From Agromyces flavus (lineage in GTDB: Bacteria; Actinomycetota; Actinomycetes; Actinomycetales; Microbacteriaceae): 64,000 nt of DNA. The position numbers were made by a program, and so were the translations under genes. Position 1 is the stretch's first letter. The number at the start of each line of letters is the position of its first letter. The stretch lies in assembly GCF_900104685.1 (NCBI RefSeq), contig NZ_LT629755.1:1612001-1676000 (forward strand). The letters run 5' to 3'. Below are positions 23,139 to 32,078 of the stretch, one piece after another. The notes under the pieces are model-generated. The model was given only the letters and a program-made list of their open reading frames with translations. It searched no databases and was not told where the DNA came from.

Positions 23139-24494
23139 TCAGGAGCGCTCCGCCACCTCGAAGAGCCGCCACTCGTCGGGCACGCCCTTCAGGGCATGCG
23201 AGCCCCGGTCGACGAATCGGATGCCGGATCCGACGACGAGGTCCTTCACGGTTCCCGACACGAGCACGCGCCCCGGACCGGCGAGCGCGAGGACGCGGGC
23301 GGCGATGTGCACCGCGATGCCCGCGACCTGGCCCTCCCGCAGTTCGACCTCGCCGCTGTGCAGGCCGGCGCGGATGTCGATGCCGAGCGAGCGGACGGCC
23401 GCCGCGATGTCCGTGGCGCAGCGCACCGCACGGGCCGGACCGTCGAAGATCGCGAGGAAGCCGTCCCCCGTGGTCGCGATCTCACGGCCCCGGTACCGAT
23501 CGAGCTCCGCGCGGACCAGCTCGTCGTGCGCCGTCTTCAACTCGAGCCATCGCTGGTCGCCGAGGCGCGCCGCGGCGTCGGTCGAGCCGACGATGTCGGT
23601 GAAGAGCACGGTCGCGAGGACGCGGTCGTCGGCGACCGCCGGGCGGTCGCCCGTCAGGAACTCCTCGACCGCGTCGAGGATCCCGTCCGAGTCGACGAAC
23701 GCCGGGTACCAGTCCGCTCCCGGCACCTCGACGTACTTCGCATCGGGGATGCCCTCGGCGAGGAACCGACCCATCGCCGGGCGGTAGTGCCGATTCCCGG
23801 CCTTGTGCACGACGAGCGTCGGCGCCTTGATGCTCGGCAGGATCGACCGGACGTCGACATGGAGCACCCATCGATAGATGCGCGTGGAGGTCCGCGGTGA
23901 GGCCGACAGCCGGCCGTAGCGCGCGACCCAGCGCTGCAGCTGCGGATCGTCGGCGACGGTCGGTGCCGAGAGGCGCAGCACGCTCCCGGTGCCCCACGCG
24001 GGCTGCCACTCCTCGAGCAGCTTCTCGGACGATGCCTCCGGCATGCCGATCGGGTAATCGTCCGCACGCAGCATGCGCGCGAACGAGTTCACGAGCACCA
24101 GTGCCCGGGTGCGCTGCGGATGCGTCGCGGCGAACATCATGGCCATGGGGCCGCCCTCCGCATCGCCGAGGATCGCGACCTGCTCCGAGCCGGCGGCGTC
24201 GAGGACGCCACGGGCGTCGTCCACCCACTGCTCGAGCGTCGGCAGCGCGCCCATGGGAACCGGATCGGACAACCCGACGCCGCGCTTGTCGAAGCAGATG
24301 ACGCGCGCGAACCGGCCGAGGCGCTCGAGGTAACGCGCCATCGTGGGGTGCTCCCACATGATCTCGATGTTGCTGGCCCAGTTGCCGATCAGCAGCAGGT
24401 CGCGAGGGCCGTGCCCGAACACCTGGTACGCGACGTCGCCCTCATCGCTTCGCGCGTACCGCGGCTCCGGTCCGCCCGAGAGCCACATCGCCAT
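23139..24494 (-). CDS. Alpha/beta-hydrolase-like domain fused to class III nucleotide cyclase
   Basis: The 451-residue protein has an N-terminal alpha/beta-hydrolase fold (residues 1-270: VICFDKRGVGLSDP; PTLVVHKAGNRHY) and a C-terminal class III cyclase domain (about 280-445). The nucleophile elbow reads GDAEGG, with Ala where the catalytic Ser should be, so the hydrolase part is probably a ligand sensor. The cyclase keeps both metal aspartates (FTDIVGST; TTGDGFLAIF) and the AAR arginine, but VHIAAR has His in place of the usual Asn. Mycobacterium tuberculosis Rv1900c has the same two-domain layout. GGGAGGGGG precedes the ATG. Confidence 0.88.
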   Translation of the reverse strand: MAMWLSGGPEPRYARSDEGDVAYQVFGHGPRDLLLIGNWASNIEIMWEHPTMARYLERLGRFARVICFDKRGVGLSDPVPMGALPTLEQWVDDARGVLDAAGSEQVAILGDAEGGPMAMMFAATHPQRTRALVLVNSFARMLRADDYPIGMPEASSEKLLEEWQPAWGTGSVLRLSAPTVADDPQLQRWVARYGRLSASPRTSTRIYRWVLHVDVRSILPSIKAPTLVVHKAGNRHYRPAMGRFLAEGIPDAKYVEVPGADWYPAFVDSDGILDAVEEFLTGDRPAVADDRVLATVLFTDIVGSTDAAARLGDQRWLELKTAHDELVRAELDRYRGREIATTGDGFLAIFDGPARAVRCATDIAAAVRSLGIDIRAGLHSGEVELREGQVAGIAVHIAARVLALAGPGRVLVSGTVKDLVVGSGIRFVDRGSHALKGVPDEWRLFEVAERS

Positions 24495-24524
24495 CGCGTC
24501 CCCCTCCCGGCGCCAGCGTAGCGC

Positions 24525-24560
24525 CGAGGCGGCGGGACGCCCCCACGTCCCGCCGCCTCG
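24525..24560. terminator. 15-bp perfect hairpin after the permease gene
   Basis: CGAGGCGGCGGGACG pairs perfectly with CGTCCCGCCGCCTCG around a C-rich loop. It lies 41 bp past the stop of the APC permease on the minus strand and 31 bp before the next gene's start, so it probably separates their transcripts. Confidence 0.6.
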
Positions 24561-24600
24561 CGGTCCGGCGCGCCGCGCCGGTGGGCCGAAGCCCGGCCGG

Positions 24601-26172
24601 TCAGCCCTTCGTCTCGTCGGCCGGGGCGTCGACGCCGTCGGAGGCGAGGAGCTCCTCCTCGACCTCTCCCCCGTACCCCTCGACCTGCGGGTCGCCATGG
24701 AGGCCGCCGGAGACCGCGTACTCCTCCTCGGGCGACAGGACGAGCCGGTGCCGGCCGTACACGCCGAAGCCGATGAGCATGACGGCGTACACCACCGCGA
24801 TGGCGATGATCGCCGGCACGAAGGTCGGGTTGAGCAGGAACCCCAGGAAGATGAGTGCCGCGATCACGGCAGCGGCGACCGCTCCGGGCACGCCCCACGG
24901 GCTGCGGTACGGGCGCTTCGCGTTCGGGTACTTCCGGCGCAGGATCACGAACGCGACCATCTGCAGCAGGTACGCGAGCACCGCACCCCACACCGCGATG
25001 TTCAGGACGATCGCGCCCGCGACGGCGCCCGCACCCTCGGCGTCGGCCTGCGCCAGCAGGTCGAGCACGACGAGGGCGATGAAGCCGATCACGGCGCCCG
25101 CGACGAGCGCGACCCACGGGGTCTGCCGCTTGCCCGTGAGCGAGAGGAACTTCGGGTAATAGCCCGCGCGCGAGAGCGAGTACATGTTGCGCCCGTAGGC
25201 GAACATGATGCCTTGCAGCGACGCGAGCAGTCCGATGAGCGCGAAGAGCGCCAGCAGGGCCGCGAGCTCGTCGCCGACGATCGCCCGGAACCCGTCGAGC
25301 AGCGGCTCGCCGGCCACGCCCGTCGCCTCCGCACCGAGCACGCCGGTGTTGAGGAACAGCACCAGCAGGCCCGTCACGATGAGCGTCGCACGGGCGATGA
25401 TTCCCGCGCGCGGGATGTCGCGCACCGGATCGTGCGACTCCTCGGCGGCGAGCGGGAGCTCCTCGATCCCGAGGAAGAACCACATCGCGAAGGGCAGCGC
25501 GAACAGGATGGGCAGCACGCCGTGCGGCAGGAACGCGGTCTGGCCCGGGTCGGGCGCGATATCGAACAGCTTGTCCCACGAGAACTCGCCCGAGAACATC
25601 GCCATGACGCTGAAGACCAGGAGGATCGCGATCGAGATGATCGACACGACGATCGCGAACTTGAACGAGATGTTCGCGCCGGCCGCGTTGATGCCGATGA
25701 AGACGGCGTACAGGATGATCCACCAGAGCCAGCCGGGCATGGAGAACCCGAGCAGCTCGCTCGTGATGGCGTCGGCGTAGGAGGCGGAGAAGAAGACGAT
25801 CACCGCGGTGGTCGCGACGTACTCGATGGTTTCGGCGAGACCGGTGACGAAGCCGCCCCAGGGTCCCATGGCGGCCCGCGAGAACGAGTAGGCGCCGCCC
25901 GTGTGGGGCATGGCCGAGGCCATCTCGCCGATCGAGAAGATCAGGCCGTAGTACATGACGACGAGGATCGCGAAGGCGATCAGCATGCCGCCGAAGCCCG
26001 CGAAGTCGATGCCGAAGTTCCAGCCCGAGAAGTCGCCGGAGATGACCGCGGCGACCGCGAGGCCCCAGAGGCCCCACACGCCCGCGGCGCGGGTGAGCTT
26101 GCGTTTCTCGAAGTATCCCTGGTCGGCGGTCGTGTACGTCACGCCCGAGACCTTCAGGGTGTCTTTCGCCAT
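24601..26172 (-). CDS. APC-family amino acid/amine permease (ethanolamine permease-like)
   Basis: The 523-residue protein has 12 predicted helices and APC-family motifs: WGLAVAAVISGDFSGWNFG near helix 1, GGAYSFSRAAMGPWGGF, and FFLGIEELPLAAEESHDPVRDIPRA, a stretch strongly reminiscent of ethanolamine permeases. It should import an amine or amino acid by proton symport. The N-terminal tail and an acidic C-terminal tail (EEYAVSGG..., EVEEELLAS) are cytoplasmic. AGGAG fixes the ATG at 26172. It is divergent from the gamma-glutamyl ligase operon, which most likely handles its substrate. Confidence 0.85.
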   Translation of the reverse strand: MAKDTLKVSGVTYTTADQGYFEKRKLTRAAGVWGLWGLAVAAVISGDFSGWNFGIDFAGFGGMLIAFAILVVMYYGLIFSIGEMASAMPHTGGAYSFSRAAMGPWGGFVTGLAETIEYVATTAVIVFFSASYADAITSELLGFSMPGWLWWIILYAVFIGINAAGANISFKFAIVVSIISIAILLVFSVMAMFSGEFSWDKLFDIAPDPGQTAFLPHGVLPILFALPFAMWFFLGIEELPLAAEESHDPVRDIPRAGIIARATLIVTGLLVLFLNTGVLGAEATGVAGEPLLDGFRAIVGDELAALLALFALIGLLASLQGIMFAYGRNMYSLSRAGYYPKFLSLTGKRQTPWVALVAGAVIGFIALVVLDLLAQADAEGAGAVAGAIVLNIAVWGAVLAYLLQMVAFVILRRKYPNAKRPYRSPWGVPGAVAAAVIAALIFLGFLLNPTFVPAIIAIAVVYAVMLIGFGVYGRHRLVLSPEEEYAVSGGLHGDPQVEGYGGEVEEELLASDGVDAPADETKG

Positions 26173-26350
26173 GGCGCTCCTGTTCGTCATCGCGCGGGCC
26201 TCTGGGGGCGGGCGCGGGTGCGATGGTGGGTGCGCCACATGATAGGGCCCGCAATGGTTGCCCGTACAGACCTTTTTCGGATCCATCTTCGTCGGAATGC
26301 CCGAGATCCCGGGATTCGCGTCTGGTCCCGATGCGCGGGCGCGTGATGTA

Positions 26351-26371
26351 ATGGTCGCCGAACCCGACCAT
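26351..26371. promoter_or_regulatory. Palindromic operator ATGGTCG-N7-CGACCAT
   Basis: Seven-base perfect arms separated by 7 bp, 10 bp upstream of the ribosome binding site of the ligase gene and in the divergent permease/ligase intergenic region. GntR/FadR-type repressors favour T-G-G-T...A-C-C-A palindromes, and such a regulator is the last gene of the operon. Repression at this site is an inference. Confidence 0.5.
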
Positions 26372-26395
26372 TCCCCCACGCAAGGAGGCGCCGAG

Positions 26396-27763
26396 ATGGC
26401 GGCACCCACCGGTTTCCTGACTCTCGACGGCCTGCGCTCGGCCGTGGCCGACGGGCACGTCGACACCGTCGTCGTCGCCTTCACCGACATGCAGGGCCGG
26501 CTGGTCGGCAAGCGCACGTCGGCGCGGCTGTTCCTCGAGGAGATCGCGCTGCACGGCGCGGAGGCGTGCAACTACCTGCTCGCGGTCGACGTCGAGATGA
26601 ACACCGTCGACGGGTACGAGATGTCGAGCTGGGAACGCGGCTACGGCGACATGGCGCTCGTCCCCGACCTCTCCACGCTGCGGATGGCACCCTGGCTCGA
26701 GGCCACCGCGCTCGTCACCGCCGACCTGCAGTGGCTCGACGGCCGTCCCGTCGAGGCCTCGCCCCGTCGCATCCTGCAGCGCCAGCTCGAACGGCTCGCC
26801 GAGCGCGGCCTCACCGCATACGTCGGCACCGAGCTGGAGTTCATCGTCTTCGACGACTCGTACCGCGACGCCTGGCGCAAGGGCTATCGCGACCTCACGC
26901 CCGCGAGCGACTACAACATCGACTACGCGCTGCTCGCATCGACGCGGATGGAACCGCTGCTGCGCGACATCCGGAACGCCATGGACGGGGCCGGCATGTA
27001 CTGCGAGGGCGTGAAGGGCGAGTGCAACCTCGGCCAGCAGGAGATCGCGTTCCGGTACACCGACGCGCTCGGCACGTGCGACAACCACTCGATCTACAAG
27101 AACGGCGCCAAGGAGATCGCCGACCGGCACGGCAAGTCGCTCACGTACATGCCCAAGTTCAACGAACGCGAGGGCAACAGCTGCCATATCCACATCTCGC
27201 TGCGCGGCGAGGGCGGCAGCGCGGTGTTCGCCGACGACGCCGACGAGCGCGGCATGTCGACGATGTTCAAGCACTTCCTCGGCGGCCAGCTCGCCGTGAT
27301 GCGCGAACTGACGCTCTTCTCGGCGCCGAACATCAACTCGTACAAGCGGTACGTCGCGGGCAGCTTCGCCCCGACCGCGATCGCGTGGGGCCTCGACAAC
27401 CGCACATGCGCGCTGCGCGTGGTGGGACACGGCCACTCGATGCGGGTCGAGAACCGCGTGCCGGGCGGCGACGTGAACCAGTACCTCGCGGTCGCCGCGC
27501 TCATCGCCGCCGGCCTGCACGGCATCGACCACGAGCTCGACCCCGGCGACGTGTTCGTCGGCAATGCGTACGAGAGCGACGTCGAACGCGTTCCCCCGAC
27601 GCTGCGCGAGGCGGCCGACCTGTTCGCCGGCTCCGCCATCGCCCGCGAGGCGTTCGGCGACGAGGTCGTCGAGCACTACCTCAACAACGCGCGCGTCGAG
27701 CTCGCGGCCTACGATGCGGCCGTCACCGACTGGGAGCGGGTCCGTGGCTTCGAGCGCCTCTGA
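26396..27763 (+). CDS. Glutamine synthetase-like gamma-glutamyl-amine ligase
   Basis: The 455-residue enzyme is a class III/GlnA4-like member of the glutamine synthetase family: TDMQGRLVGKR in the N-terminal beta-grasp, GTELEFIVFDD, GECNLGQQEIAFRY (Glu metal ligands), NSCHIHISL (His) and NRTCALRVVG with VENRVPGGDVNQYLA. True GlnA residues around the ammonium site are altered, and the genomic setting (amine permease, gamma-glutamyl hydrolase, aldehyde dehydrogenase) indicates gamma-glutamylation of an amine such as ethanolamine, putrescine or a monoamine. AAGGAGG seven bases upstream fixes the ATG at 26396; earlier in-frame codons are rejected. Confidence 0.88.
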   Translation: MAAPTGFLTLDGLRSAVADGHVDTVVVAFTDMQGRLVGKRTSARLFLEEIALHGAEACNYLLAVDVEMNTVDGYEMSSWERGYGDMALVPDLSTLRMAPWLEATALVTADLQWLDGRPVEASPRRILQRQLERLAERGLTAYVGTELEFIVFDDSYRDAWRKGYRDLTPASDYNIDYALLASTRMEPLLRDIRNAMDGAGMYCEGVKGECNLGQQEIAFRYTDALGTCDNHSIYKNGAKEIADRHGKSLTYMPKFNEREGNSCHIHISLRGEGGSAVFADDADERGMSTMFKHFLGGQLAVMRELTLFSAPNINSYKRYVAGSFAPTAIAWGLDNRTCALRVVGHGHSMRVENRVPGGDVNQYLAVAALIAAGLHGIDHELDPGDVFVGNAYESDVERVPPTLREAADLFAGSAIAREAFGDEVVEHYLNNARVELAAYDAAVTDWERVRGFERL

Positions 27764-28553
27764 GGCCGGCCGGGCGACGGATGCCGCTGCGCCGACCTCC
27801 GAGGCCACCGCACCCCTCATCGGTGTCACGACCTACCTCGAGCGCTCGCAGACGGGTGTGTGGGACGTCCCCGCGTCGTTCCTGCCGAAGGTGTACCTCG
27901 ACGCGGTGACGGACGCCGGCGGCATCGCCGTGCTGCTGCCGCCGCAGCCCGCGAGCCCCGACATCGCCCGCCGCGTACTGGGCTCGCTCGACGGCCTCAT
28001 CGTCTCGGGCGGCGCCGATGTCGATCCGCGGCGCTACGGCCAGGAGCCGCACGCCCGCACGGGCGCTCCGCGCACCGATCGCGACGAGTGGGAGGACGCG
28101 CTGCTCACGGCGGCGATCGAACTCGACGTGCCGTTCCTCGGCATCTGCCGCGGCGCGCAGATGCTCAACGTCGCCCTCGGCGGCACGCTCGTGCAGCACC
28201 TGCCCGACGTCGTCGGGCACGAGGGCTACCAGCCGGCGCCCGCGGTCTTCGGCGAGACGGTCGTCAGCGTCGGTCGCGGCAGTCGGCTCGACGCGATGCT
28301 CGGAACCGCGGAAGACCCCGACGGCTCCGTCCCCGTGCACGTGTACCACCACCAGGCGATCGACCGCGTGGCCGAGGGCCTCGCCGTCACGGCGCGCACC
28401 GACGACGGCGTGATCGAGGCGGTCGAGCTCGAGGGCGCCGCGTTCGGCGTCGCCGTGCAATGGCACCCCGAGGAGAACGCCGCAGATCGCCGCCTGTTCG
28501 CCGGCCTCGTCGAGGCCGCGCGGCACCACCGCACCGGAAGGACGTCCGAGTGA
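27744..28553 (+). CDS. Class I glutamine amidotransferase-like gamma-glutamyl hydrolase (PuuD-like)
   Basis: The 269-residue protein has the peptidase C26 triad: nucleophile Cys in FLGICRGAQMLNVALGG, and His and Glu in VAVQWHPEENA. It resembles PuuD, which splits gamma-glutamyl-GABA into glutamate and GABA. Here it should release glutamate after the aldehyde dehydrogenase step. The GTG start, with GGGAG seven bases upstream, lies inside the end of the ligase gene (20-bp overlap), so translation is coupled. The next gene overlaps its stop by 4 bp (GTGA). Confidence 0.9.
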   Translation: MASSASEAGRATDAAAPTSEATAPLIGVTTYLERSQTGVWDVPASFLPKVYLDAVTDAGGIAVLLPPQPASPDIARRVLGSLDGLIVSGGADVDPRRYGQEPHARTGAPRTDRDEWEDALLTAAIELDVPFLGICRGAQMLNVALGGTLVQHLPDVVGHEGYQPAPAVFGETVVSVGRGSRLDAMLGTAEDPDGSVPVHVYHHQAIDRVAEGLAVTARTDDGVIEAVELEGAAFGVAVQWHPEENAADRRLFAGLVEAARHHRTGRTSE

Positions 28554-29911
28554 CCCACACCATCGTCAATCCCGCCGACGGGACCGTCGTGACGACGGTC
28601 GACGCCGCGACCGTCGAGGAGACGGATGTCGCGATCGAGCGCGCGGCCCGCGCCCAGCGGGACTGGGCGCGCGCCGCGCCCGCCGATCGTGCCAAGGTGC
28701 TGCGGCGGTTCGCCGACGCGGTGGACGGCGCACTCGAGGAGCTCGCGGCGCTCGAGGTCGCCAACTCGGGACACCCCGTCGGGCAGGCGCGGGGCGAGGC
28801 CGGGCACGTGCGCAACGTGCTCGAGTACTACGCGGCGGCGCCCGAGCGGCTCTCGGGACGCCAGATCCCGGTCGCCGGGGGGATGGACGTGACGTTCCAC
28901 GAGCCGCTCGGCGTGGTCGGCGTGATCACGCCGTGGAACTTCCCCATGACGATCGCCTCGTGGGGCTTCGCGCCGGCGCTCGCGGCGGGGAACGCGGTCG
29001 TGCTCAAGCCCGCCGAGTGGACGCCGCTGACCAGCCTGCGCCTGGCCGAGCTCGGCCTCGAGGCCGGCCTCCCCGAGCACCTGTTCCAGGTGATCCCCGG
29101 CAAGGGCTCGGTCGTGGGCGAGCGGTTCGTGACGAACGAGACCGTCCGCAAGATCGTGTTCACCGGCTCGACCGAGGTCGGTCGGCACATCATGGCCGGT
29201 TGCGCCGCGCAGGTGAAGCGCGTGACGCTCGAGCTCGGGGGCAAGAGCGCCAACATCGTGTTCGCCGACGCCGACCTCGAGCAGGCGGCGGCCACCGCTC
29301 CCTACGGCGTCTTCGAGAACGCCGGGCAGGACTGCTGCGCGCGCAGTCGCATCCTGGTCGAGCGCAGCGTCTACGACCGCTTCATGGAGCTGCTCGAGCC
29401 GGCCGTCCGCGGCGTCAAGGTCGGCGACCCGGCCGACGATACGACCGAGATGGGCCCGCTCGTCGCGCGCGAGCACCTCGAGCGCGTGGCGTCGTTCGTG
29501 CCGGACGACGCGGATGTCGCATTCCGCGGCACCGCGCCGGGCGGCCCCGGCTTCTGGTTCCCGCCGACCGTGCTCACCCCCGCGCGCGACGCCCGAGTCG
29601 CCCGCGAGGAGGTCTTCGGCCCGGTCGTCTCGGTCTTCCCGTTCGACGATGAAGCCGACGCGGTCCGCTTCGCCAACGCCACCGAGTACGGGCTGTCCGG
29701 CTCGATCTGGACCCGCGACCTCAGCCGCGGCATCCGCGTCGCGCGAGCCGTCGAGTCGGGCAACCTGTCGGTCAACTCGCACTCGTCGGTGCGCTACGCC
29801 ACGCCGTTCGGCGGGTTCAAGCAGTCCGGGCTCGGGCGCGAGCTCGGCCCCGACGCCCCGCTGGCCTTCACCGACACCAAGAACGTCTTCTTCGCCGTCG
29901 AATCCGCCTGA
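28550..29911 (+). CDS. Aldehyde dehydrogenase (gamma-glutamyl-aminoaldehyde type)
   Basis: The 453-residue ALDH has VITPWNFPMTI, LELGGKSANIVF (Glu base), the catalytic Cys in NAGQDCCARSR, and EEVFGPVVSVFPF. It is slightly short because the N-terminal region before NPADGTVV is trimmed. In this operon it should oxidise a gamma-glutamyl aminoaldehyde, or the aldehyde left after deamination, to the acid with NAD(P). GGAAGGA precedes the GTG, which overlaps the hydrolase stop. Confidence 0.92.
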   Translation: MTHTIVNPADGTVVTTVDAATVEETDVAIERAARAQRDWARAAPADRAKVLRRFADAVDGALEELAALEVANSGHPVGQARGEAGHVRNVLEYYAAAPERLSGRQIPVAGGMDVTFHEPLGVVGVITPWNFPMTIASWGFAPALAAGNAVVLKPAEWTPLTSLRLAELGLEAGLPEHLFQVIPGKGSVVGERFVTNETVRKIVFTGSTEVGRHIMAGCAAQVKRVTLELGGKSANIVFADADLEQAAATAPYGVFENAGQDCCARSRILVERSVYDRFMELLEPAVRGVKVGDPADDTTEMGPLVAREHLERVASFVPDDADVAFRGTAPGGPGFWFPPTVLTPARDARVAREEVFGPVVSVFPFDDEADAVRFANATEYGLSGSIWTRDLSRGIRVARAVESGNLSVNSHSSVRYATPFGGFKQSGLGRELGPDAPLAFTDTKNVFFAVESA

Positions 29912-29926
29912 TCACCAAGGAGCACC

Positions 29927-30718
29927 ATGGCAGACCTCAGTCCCATCGACCTCACCCGACGGCTCGCGGGGCGAGTCGCCGTCGTCACCGGCGGCGCGTC
30001 GGGCATCGGCCTCGCGACCGCCAAGCGGCTCGCCGCCGAGGGTGCGAAGGTCGTGATCGGCGACGTCGACCGGACCGCGGGCGACGCCGCGGCATCCGCC
30101 GTCGACGGCCTCTTCGTGCAGGTCGACGTGACCGACCCCGACCAGGTCGACCACCTGTTCGACGAAGCCGCGCGCGTCTACGGCTCGGTCGACATCGCGT
30201 TCAACAACGCCGGCATCTCGCCGCCCGACGACGACTCGATCGAGACCACCGAGCTGCCCGCCTGGCAGAAGGTCCAGGACGTGAACCTGAAGTCCGTGTA
30301 CCTCTGCTCGCGTGCGGCATTGCGCCATATGGTCGCGCAGGGCCGCGGCTCGATCATCAACACGGCCTCGTTCGTCGCGGTGCTCGGCTCCGCCACGTCG
30401 CAGATCTCGTACACGGCCTCGAAGGGCGGCGTGCTCGCGATGAGCCGCGAGCTCGGCGTCCAGTTCGCGCGCCAGGGCATCCGCGTGAACGCGCTCTGCC
30501 CCGGCCCCGTGAACACCCCGTTGCTGCAGGAGCTCTTCGCGAAGGATCCCGAGCGCGCGCAGCGCCGCCTCGTGCACGTGCCCGTCGGCCGCTTCGCCGA
30601 GCCGGAGGAGCTCGCCGCCGCCGTGGCGTTCCTCGCGAGCGACGACGCGTCGTTCATCACGGGCTCGACGTTCCTGGTCGACGGCGGGATCAGCTCCGCC
30701 TACGTCACGCCGCTCTAG
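29927..30718 (+). CDS. Short-chain dehydrogenase/reductase
   Basis: The 263-residue protein is a classical SDR: VVTGGASGIGLATAKRL cofactor motif, NNAGIS, the catalytic Ser in NTASFVAVLGS and YTASK (Tyr and Lys), and VDGGISSAY at the end. The Asp in IGDVDRT after strand 2 predicts NAD(H) preference. It follows the aldehyde dehydrogenase by 15 bp with AAGGAG upstream. It may oxidise an alcohol intermediate of the amine substrate. The annotation '3-oxoacyl-ACP reductase' often given to such genes is probably wrong here. Confidence 0.9.
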   Translation: MADLSPIDLTRRLAGRVAVVTGGASGIGLATAKRLAAEGAKVVIGDVDRTAGDAAASAVDGLFVQVDVTDPDQVDHLFDEAARVYGSVDIAFNNAGISPPDDDSIETTELPAWQKVQDVNLKSVYLCSRAALRHMVAQGRGSIINTASFVAVLGSATSQISYTASKGGVLAMSRELGVQFARQGIRVNALCPGPVNTPLLQELFAKDPERAQRRLVHVPVGRFAEPEELAAAVAFLASDDASFITGSTFLVDGGISSAYVTPL

Positions 30719-30721
30719 GCT
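30716..30721 (+). promoter_or_regulatory. -10 box overlapping the SDR stop codon
   Basis: TAGGCT starts with the SDR stop codon TAG and leaves 6 nt to the regulator's ATG at 30728. The regulator may therefore have its own leaderless transcript as well as read-through from the operon. GAAGG just before the ATG could also act as a weak ribosome binding site. Confidence 0.45.
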
Positions 30722-30727
30722 CGAAGG

Positions 30728-31540
30728 ATGAAGACGGGCGCGGGCGACGAGCGGGTCGTGGCGGATGCCGCGGCGGAGCCGGCCGCGCCCGTGCCCGTCT
30801 CGCCCGAGCCCGCCGAGGTGCTCAGCGCAGGCCTGCTGCTCACGCCCGCCCGGCCCGCCAACGCCTTCGAGGAGACGGTGCAGCGCCTGCTGCAGTCGAT
30901 CCGGCTGGGTCTCATCGGTCCCGGCGACCGGCTGCCGCCGGAGCGCGAGCTCGCCGGCATGCTCGAGGTCAGCCGCGACACGCTGCGCGAGGCGATCGCG
31001 TCGCTCGCCGAGGCGGGATGGGTGGTGTCGCGGCGCGGCCGGTACGGCGGCACGTTCGTCGCGGACGCCCCGCCCGAACGCACGACGCCGCACTCCCCCG
31101 CCCCACCCGCAGATCCGGCCTCGCTCGCGACCGAGCTCGAGGACACGCTCGCCCTGCGCGCCGTGATCGAAGTGGGGTCGGCACGCCGCGCCGCCGAGCG
31201 CCCGCTCACGGCGGGCGACCGCGAGCGCCTCTGGCAGGCGTACCGCGACTGCCATGACGCGGGCGCCGACCAGTACCGCACGGCCGACTCGCGCTTCCAC
31301 CTGCTCATCGCCGAGCTGCTCGGGGCTCCGAGCGTGATCCCGCTCATGGCCGACGTCCGGATGCGCGTGAACGCGTTCCTCGACGGCATCCCGCTCCTCG
31401 CGCCGAACATCCTGCACTCCGACGAGCAGCACCGCGCCATCGTGGGCGCGATCCTGCGCGGCTCGGGCGACGACGCCGCGCACGCCATGGCGGAGCACCT
31501 GGAGGGCACCGAGGCGCTGCTGCGCGGCTTCTACGGGTGA
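30728..31540 (+). CDS. FadR/GntR-family transcriptional regulator
   Basis: The 270-residue protein has a GntR winged helix (LIGPGDRLPPERELAGMLEVSRDTLREAIASL, cited in part; RRGRYGGTFV wing) and an FCD ligand domain whose metal-binding His/Asp residues are in DSRFHLLIAELL and DEQHRAIVGAI with the last His in AMAEHLEG. It should repress the amine catabolic operon until its ligand binds. A palindrome at 26351-26371 is the best operator candidate. A Pro/Ala-rich tail of about 40 residues precedes the winged helix. Confidence 0.9.
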   Translation: MKTGAGDERVVADAAAEPAAPVPVSPEPAEVLSAGLLLTPARPANAFEETVQRLLQSIRLGLIGPGDRLPPERELAGMLEVSRDTLREAIASLAEAGWVVSRRGRYGGTFVADAPPERTTPHSPAPPADPASLATELEDTLALRAVIEVGSARRAAERPLTAGDRERLWQAYRDCHDAGADQYRTADSRFHLLIAELLGAPSVIPLMADVRMRVNAFLDGIPLLAPNILHSDEQHRAIVGAILRGSGDDAAHAMAEHLEGTEALLRGFYG

Positions 31541-31550
31541 GCCCCGCGCA

Positions 31551-31586
31551 TGACGACGCCCCGGCCCCGAAGGCCGGGGCGTCGTC
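31551..31586. terminator. Hairpin terminator of the amine operon
   Basis: TGACGACGCCCCGGCC pairs perfectly with GGCCGGGGCGTCGTCA around a 4-base loop, 10 bp after the regulator's stop and 18 bp before the end of the converging DUF4190 gene. It serves both directions. Confidence 0.75.
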
Positions 31587-31604
31587 AGCACGGAGCGCCG
31601 GTGA

Positions 31605-31919
31605 TCAGACGAACACGAGCGGCAGGAACGGCAGCATCGCAAGTCCGAACACCGCGGCGGCGAGCCCGGCGATCACGACGCCGGCGAGCATCACGCCGTT
31701 CAGCACGATGCCCCAGATGGCCATCGTCCGGGCCGACGGTTCGCGACGGAGTGCGAGGATGCCGAGCACGAGACCGGCGACGGGCACCACGAAGGTGAAG
31801 CCGGCCACGATCGAGACGAGCCCGAGCACGAGGCTCGAGACGGCGAAGCCGCGCTGCTCGACATCGGTCGCGGCGGCTCCGGTGCTGACGGGCGCCGGTG
31901 CGGGGGTGACGGTGGTCAT
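31605..31919 (-). CDS. DUF4190-type small membrane protein
   Basis: The 104-residue protein has a Thr/Pro-rich cytoplasmic head and three hydrophobic segments with the DUF4190 pattern: GFAVSSLVLGLVSIVAGF, then AGLVLGILALRREPSAR and MAIWGIVLNGVMLAG. Family members are small integral membrane proteins of unknown role. AGGAG nine bases upstream supports the ATG at 31919. It converges on the FadR gene across a terminator and is divergent from the uracil permease. Confidence 0.8.
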   Translation of the reverse strand: MTTVTPAPAPVSTGAAATDVEQRGFAVSSLVLGLVSIVAGFTFVVPVAGLVLGILALRREPSARTMAIWGIVLNGVMLAGVVIAGLAAAVFGLAMLPFLPLVFV

Positions 31920-32078
31920 GGTCTGGTTCTCCTGTTCATGCGGATGCCTCCACGCTACGGAGGCACGGGGCAGTGCCGGTATGGGGCGAACCCCCCGATC
32001 GGCGGGGCGGCTGACGCGACCGCCCGCGGCCCGGTAGCATCCGTCCGACCCCCTCATGCCGACCGATCGGAGCCCCTG

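Noticed and set aside
29927..30718. Naming the SDR fabG (3-oxoacyl-ACP reductase)
   Set aside because: It lies in an amine/aldehyde catabolic operon with no fatty-acid synthesis genes; the SDR motifs do not discriminate.
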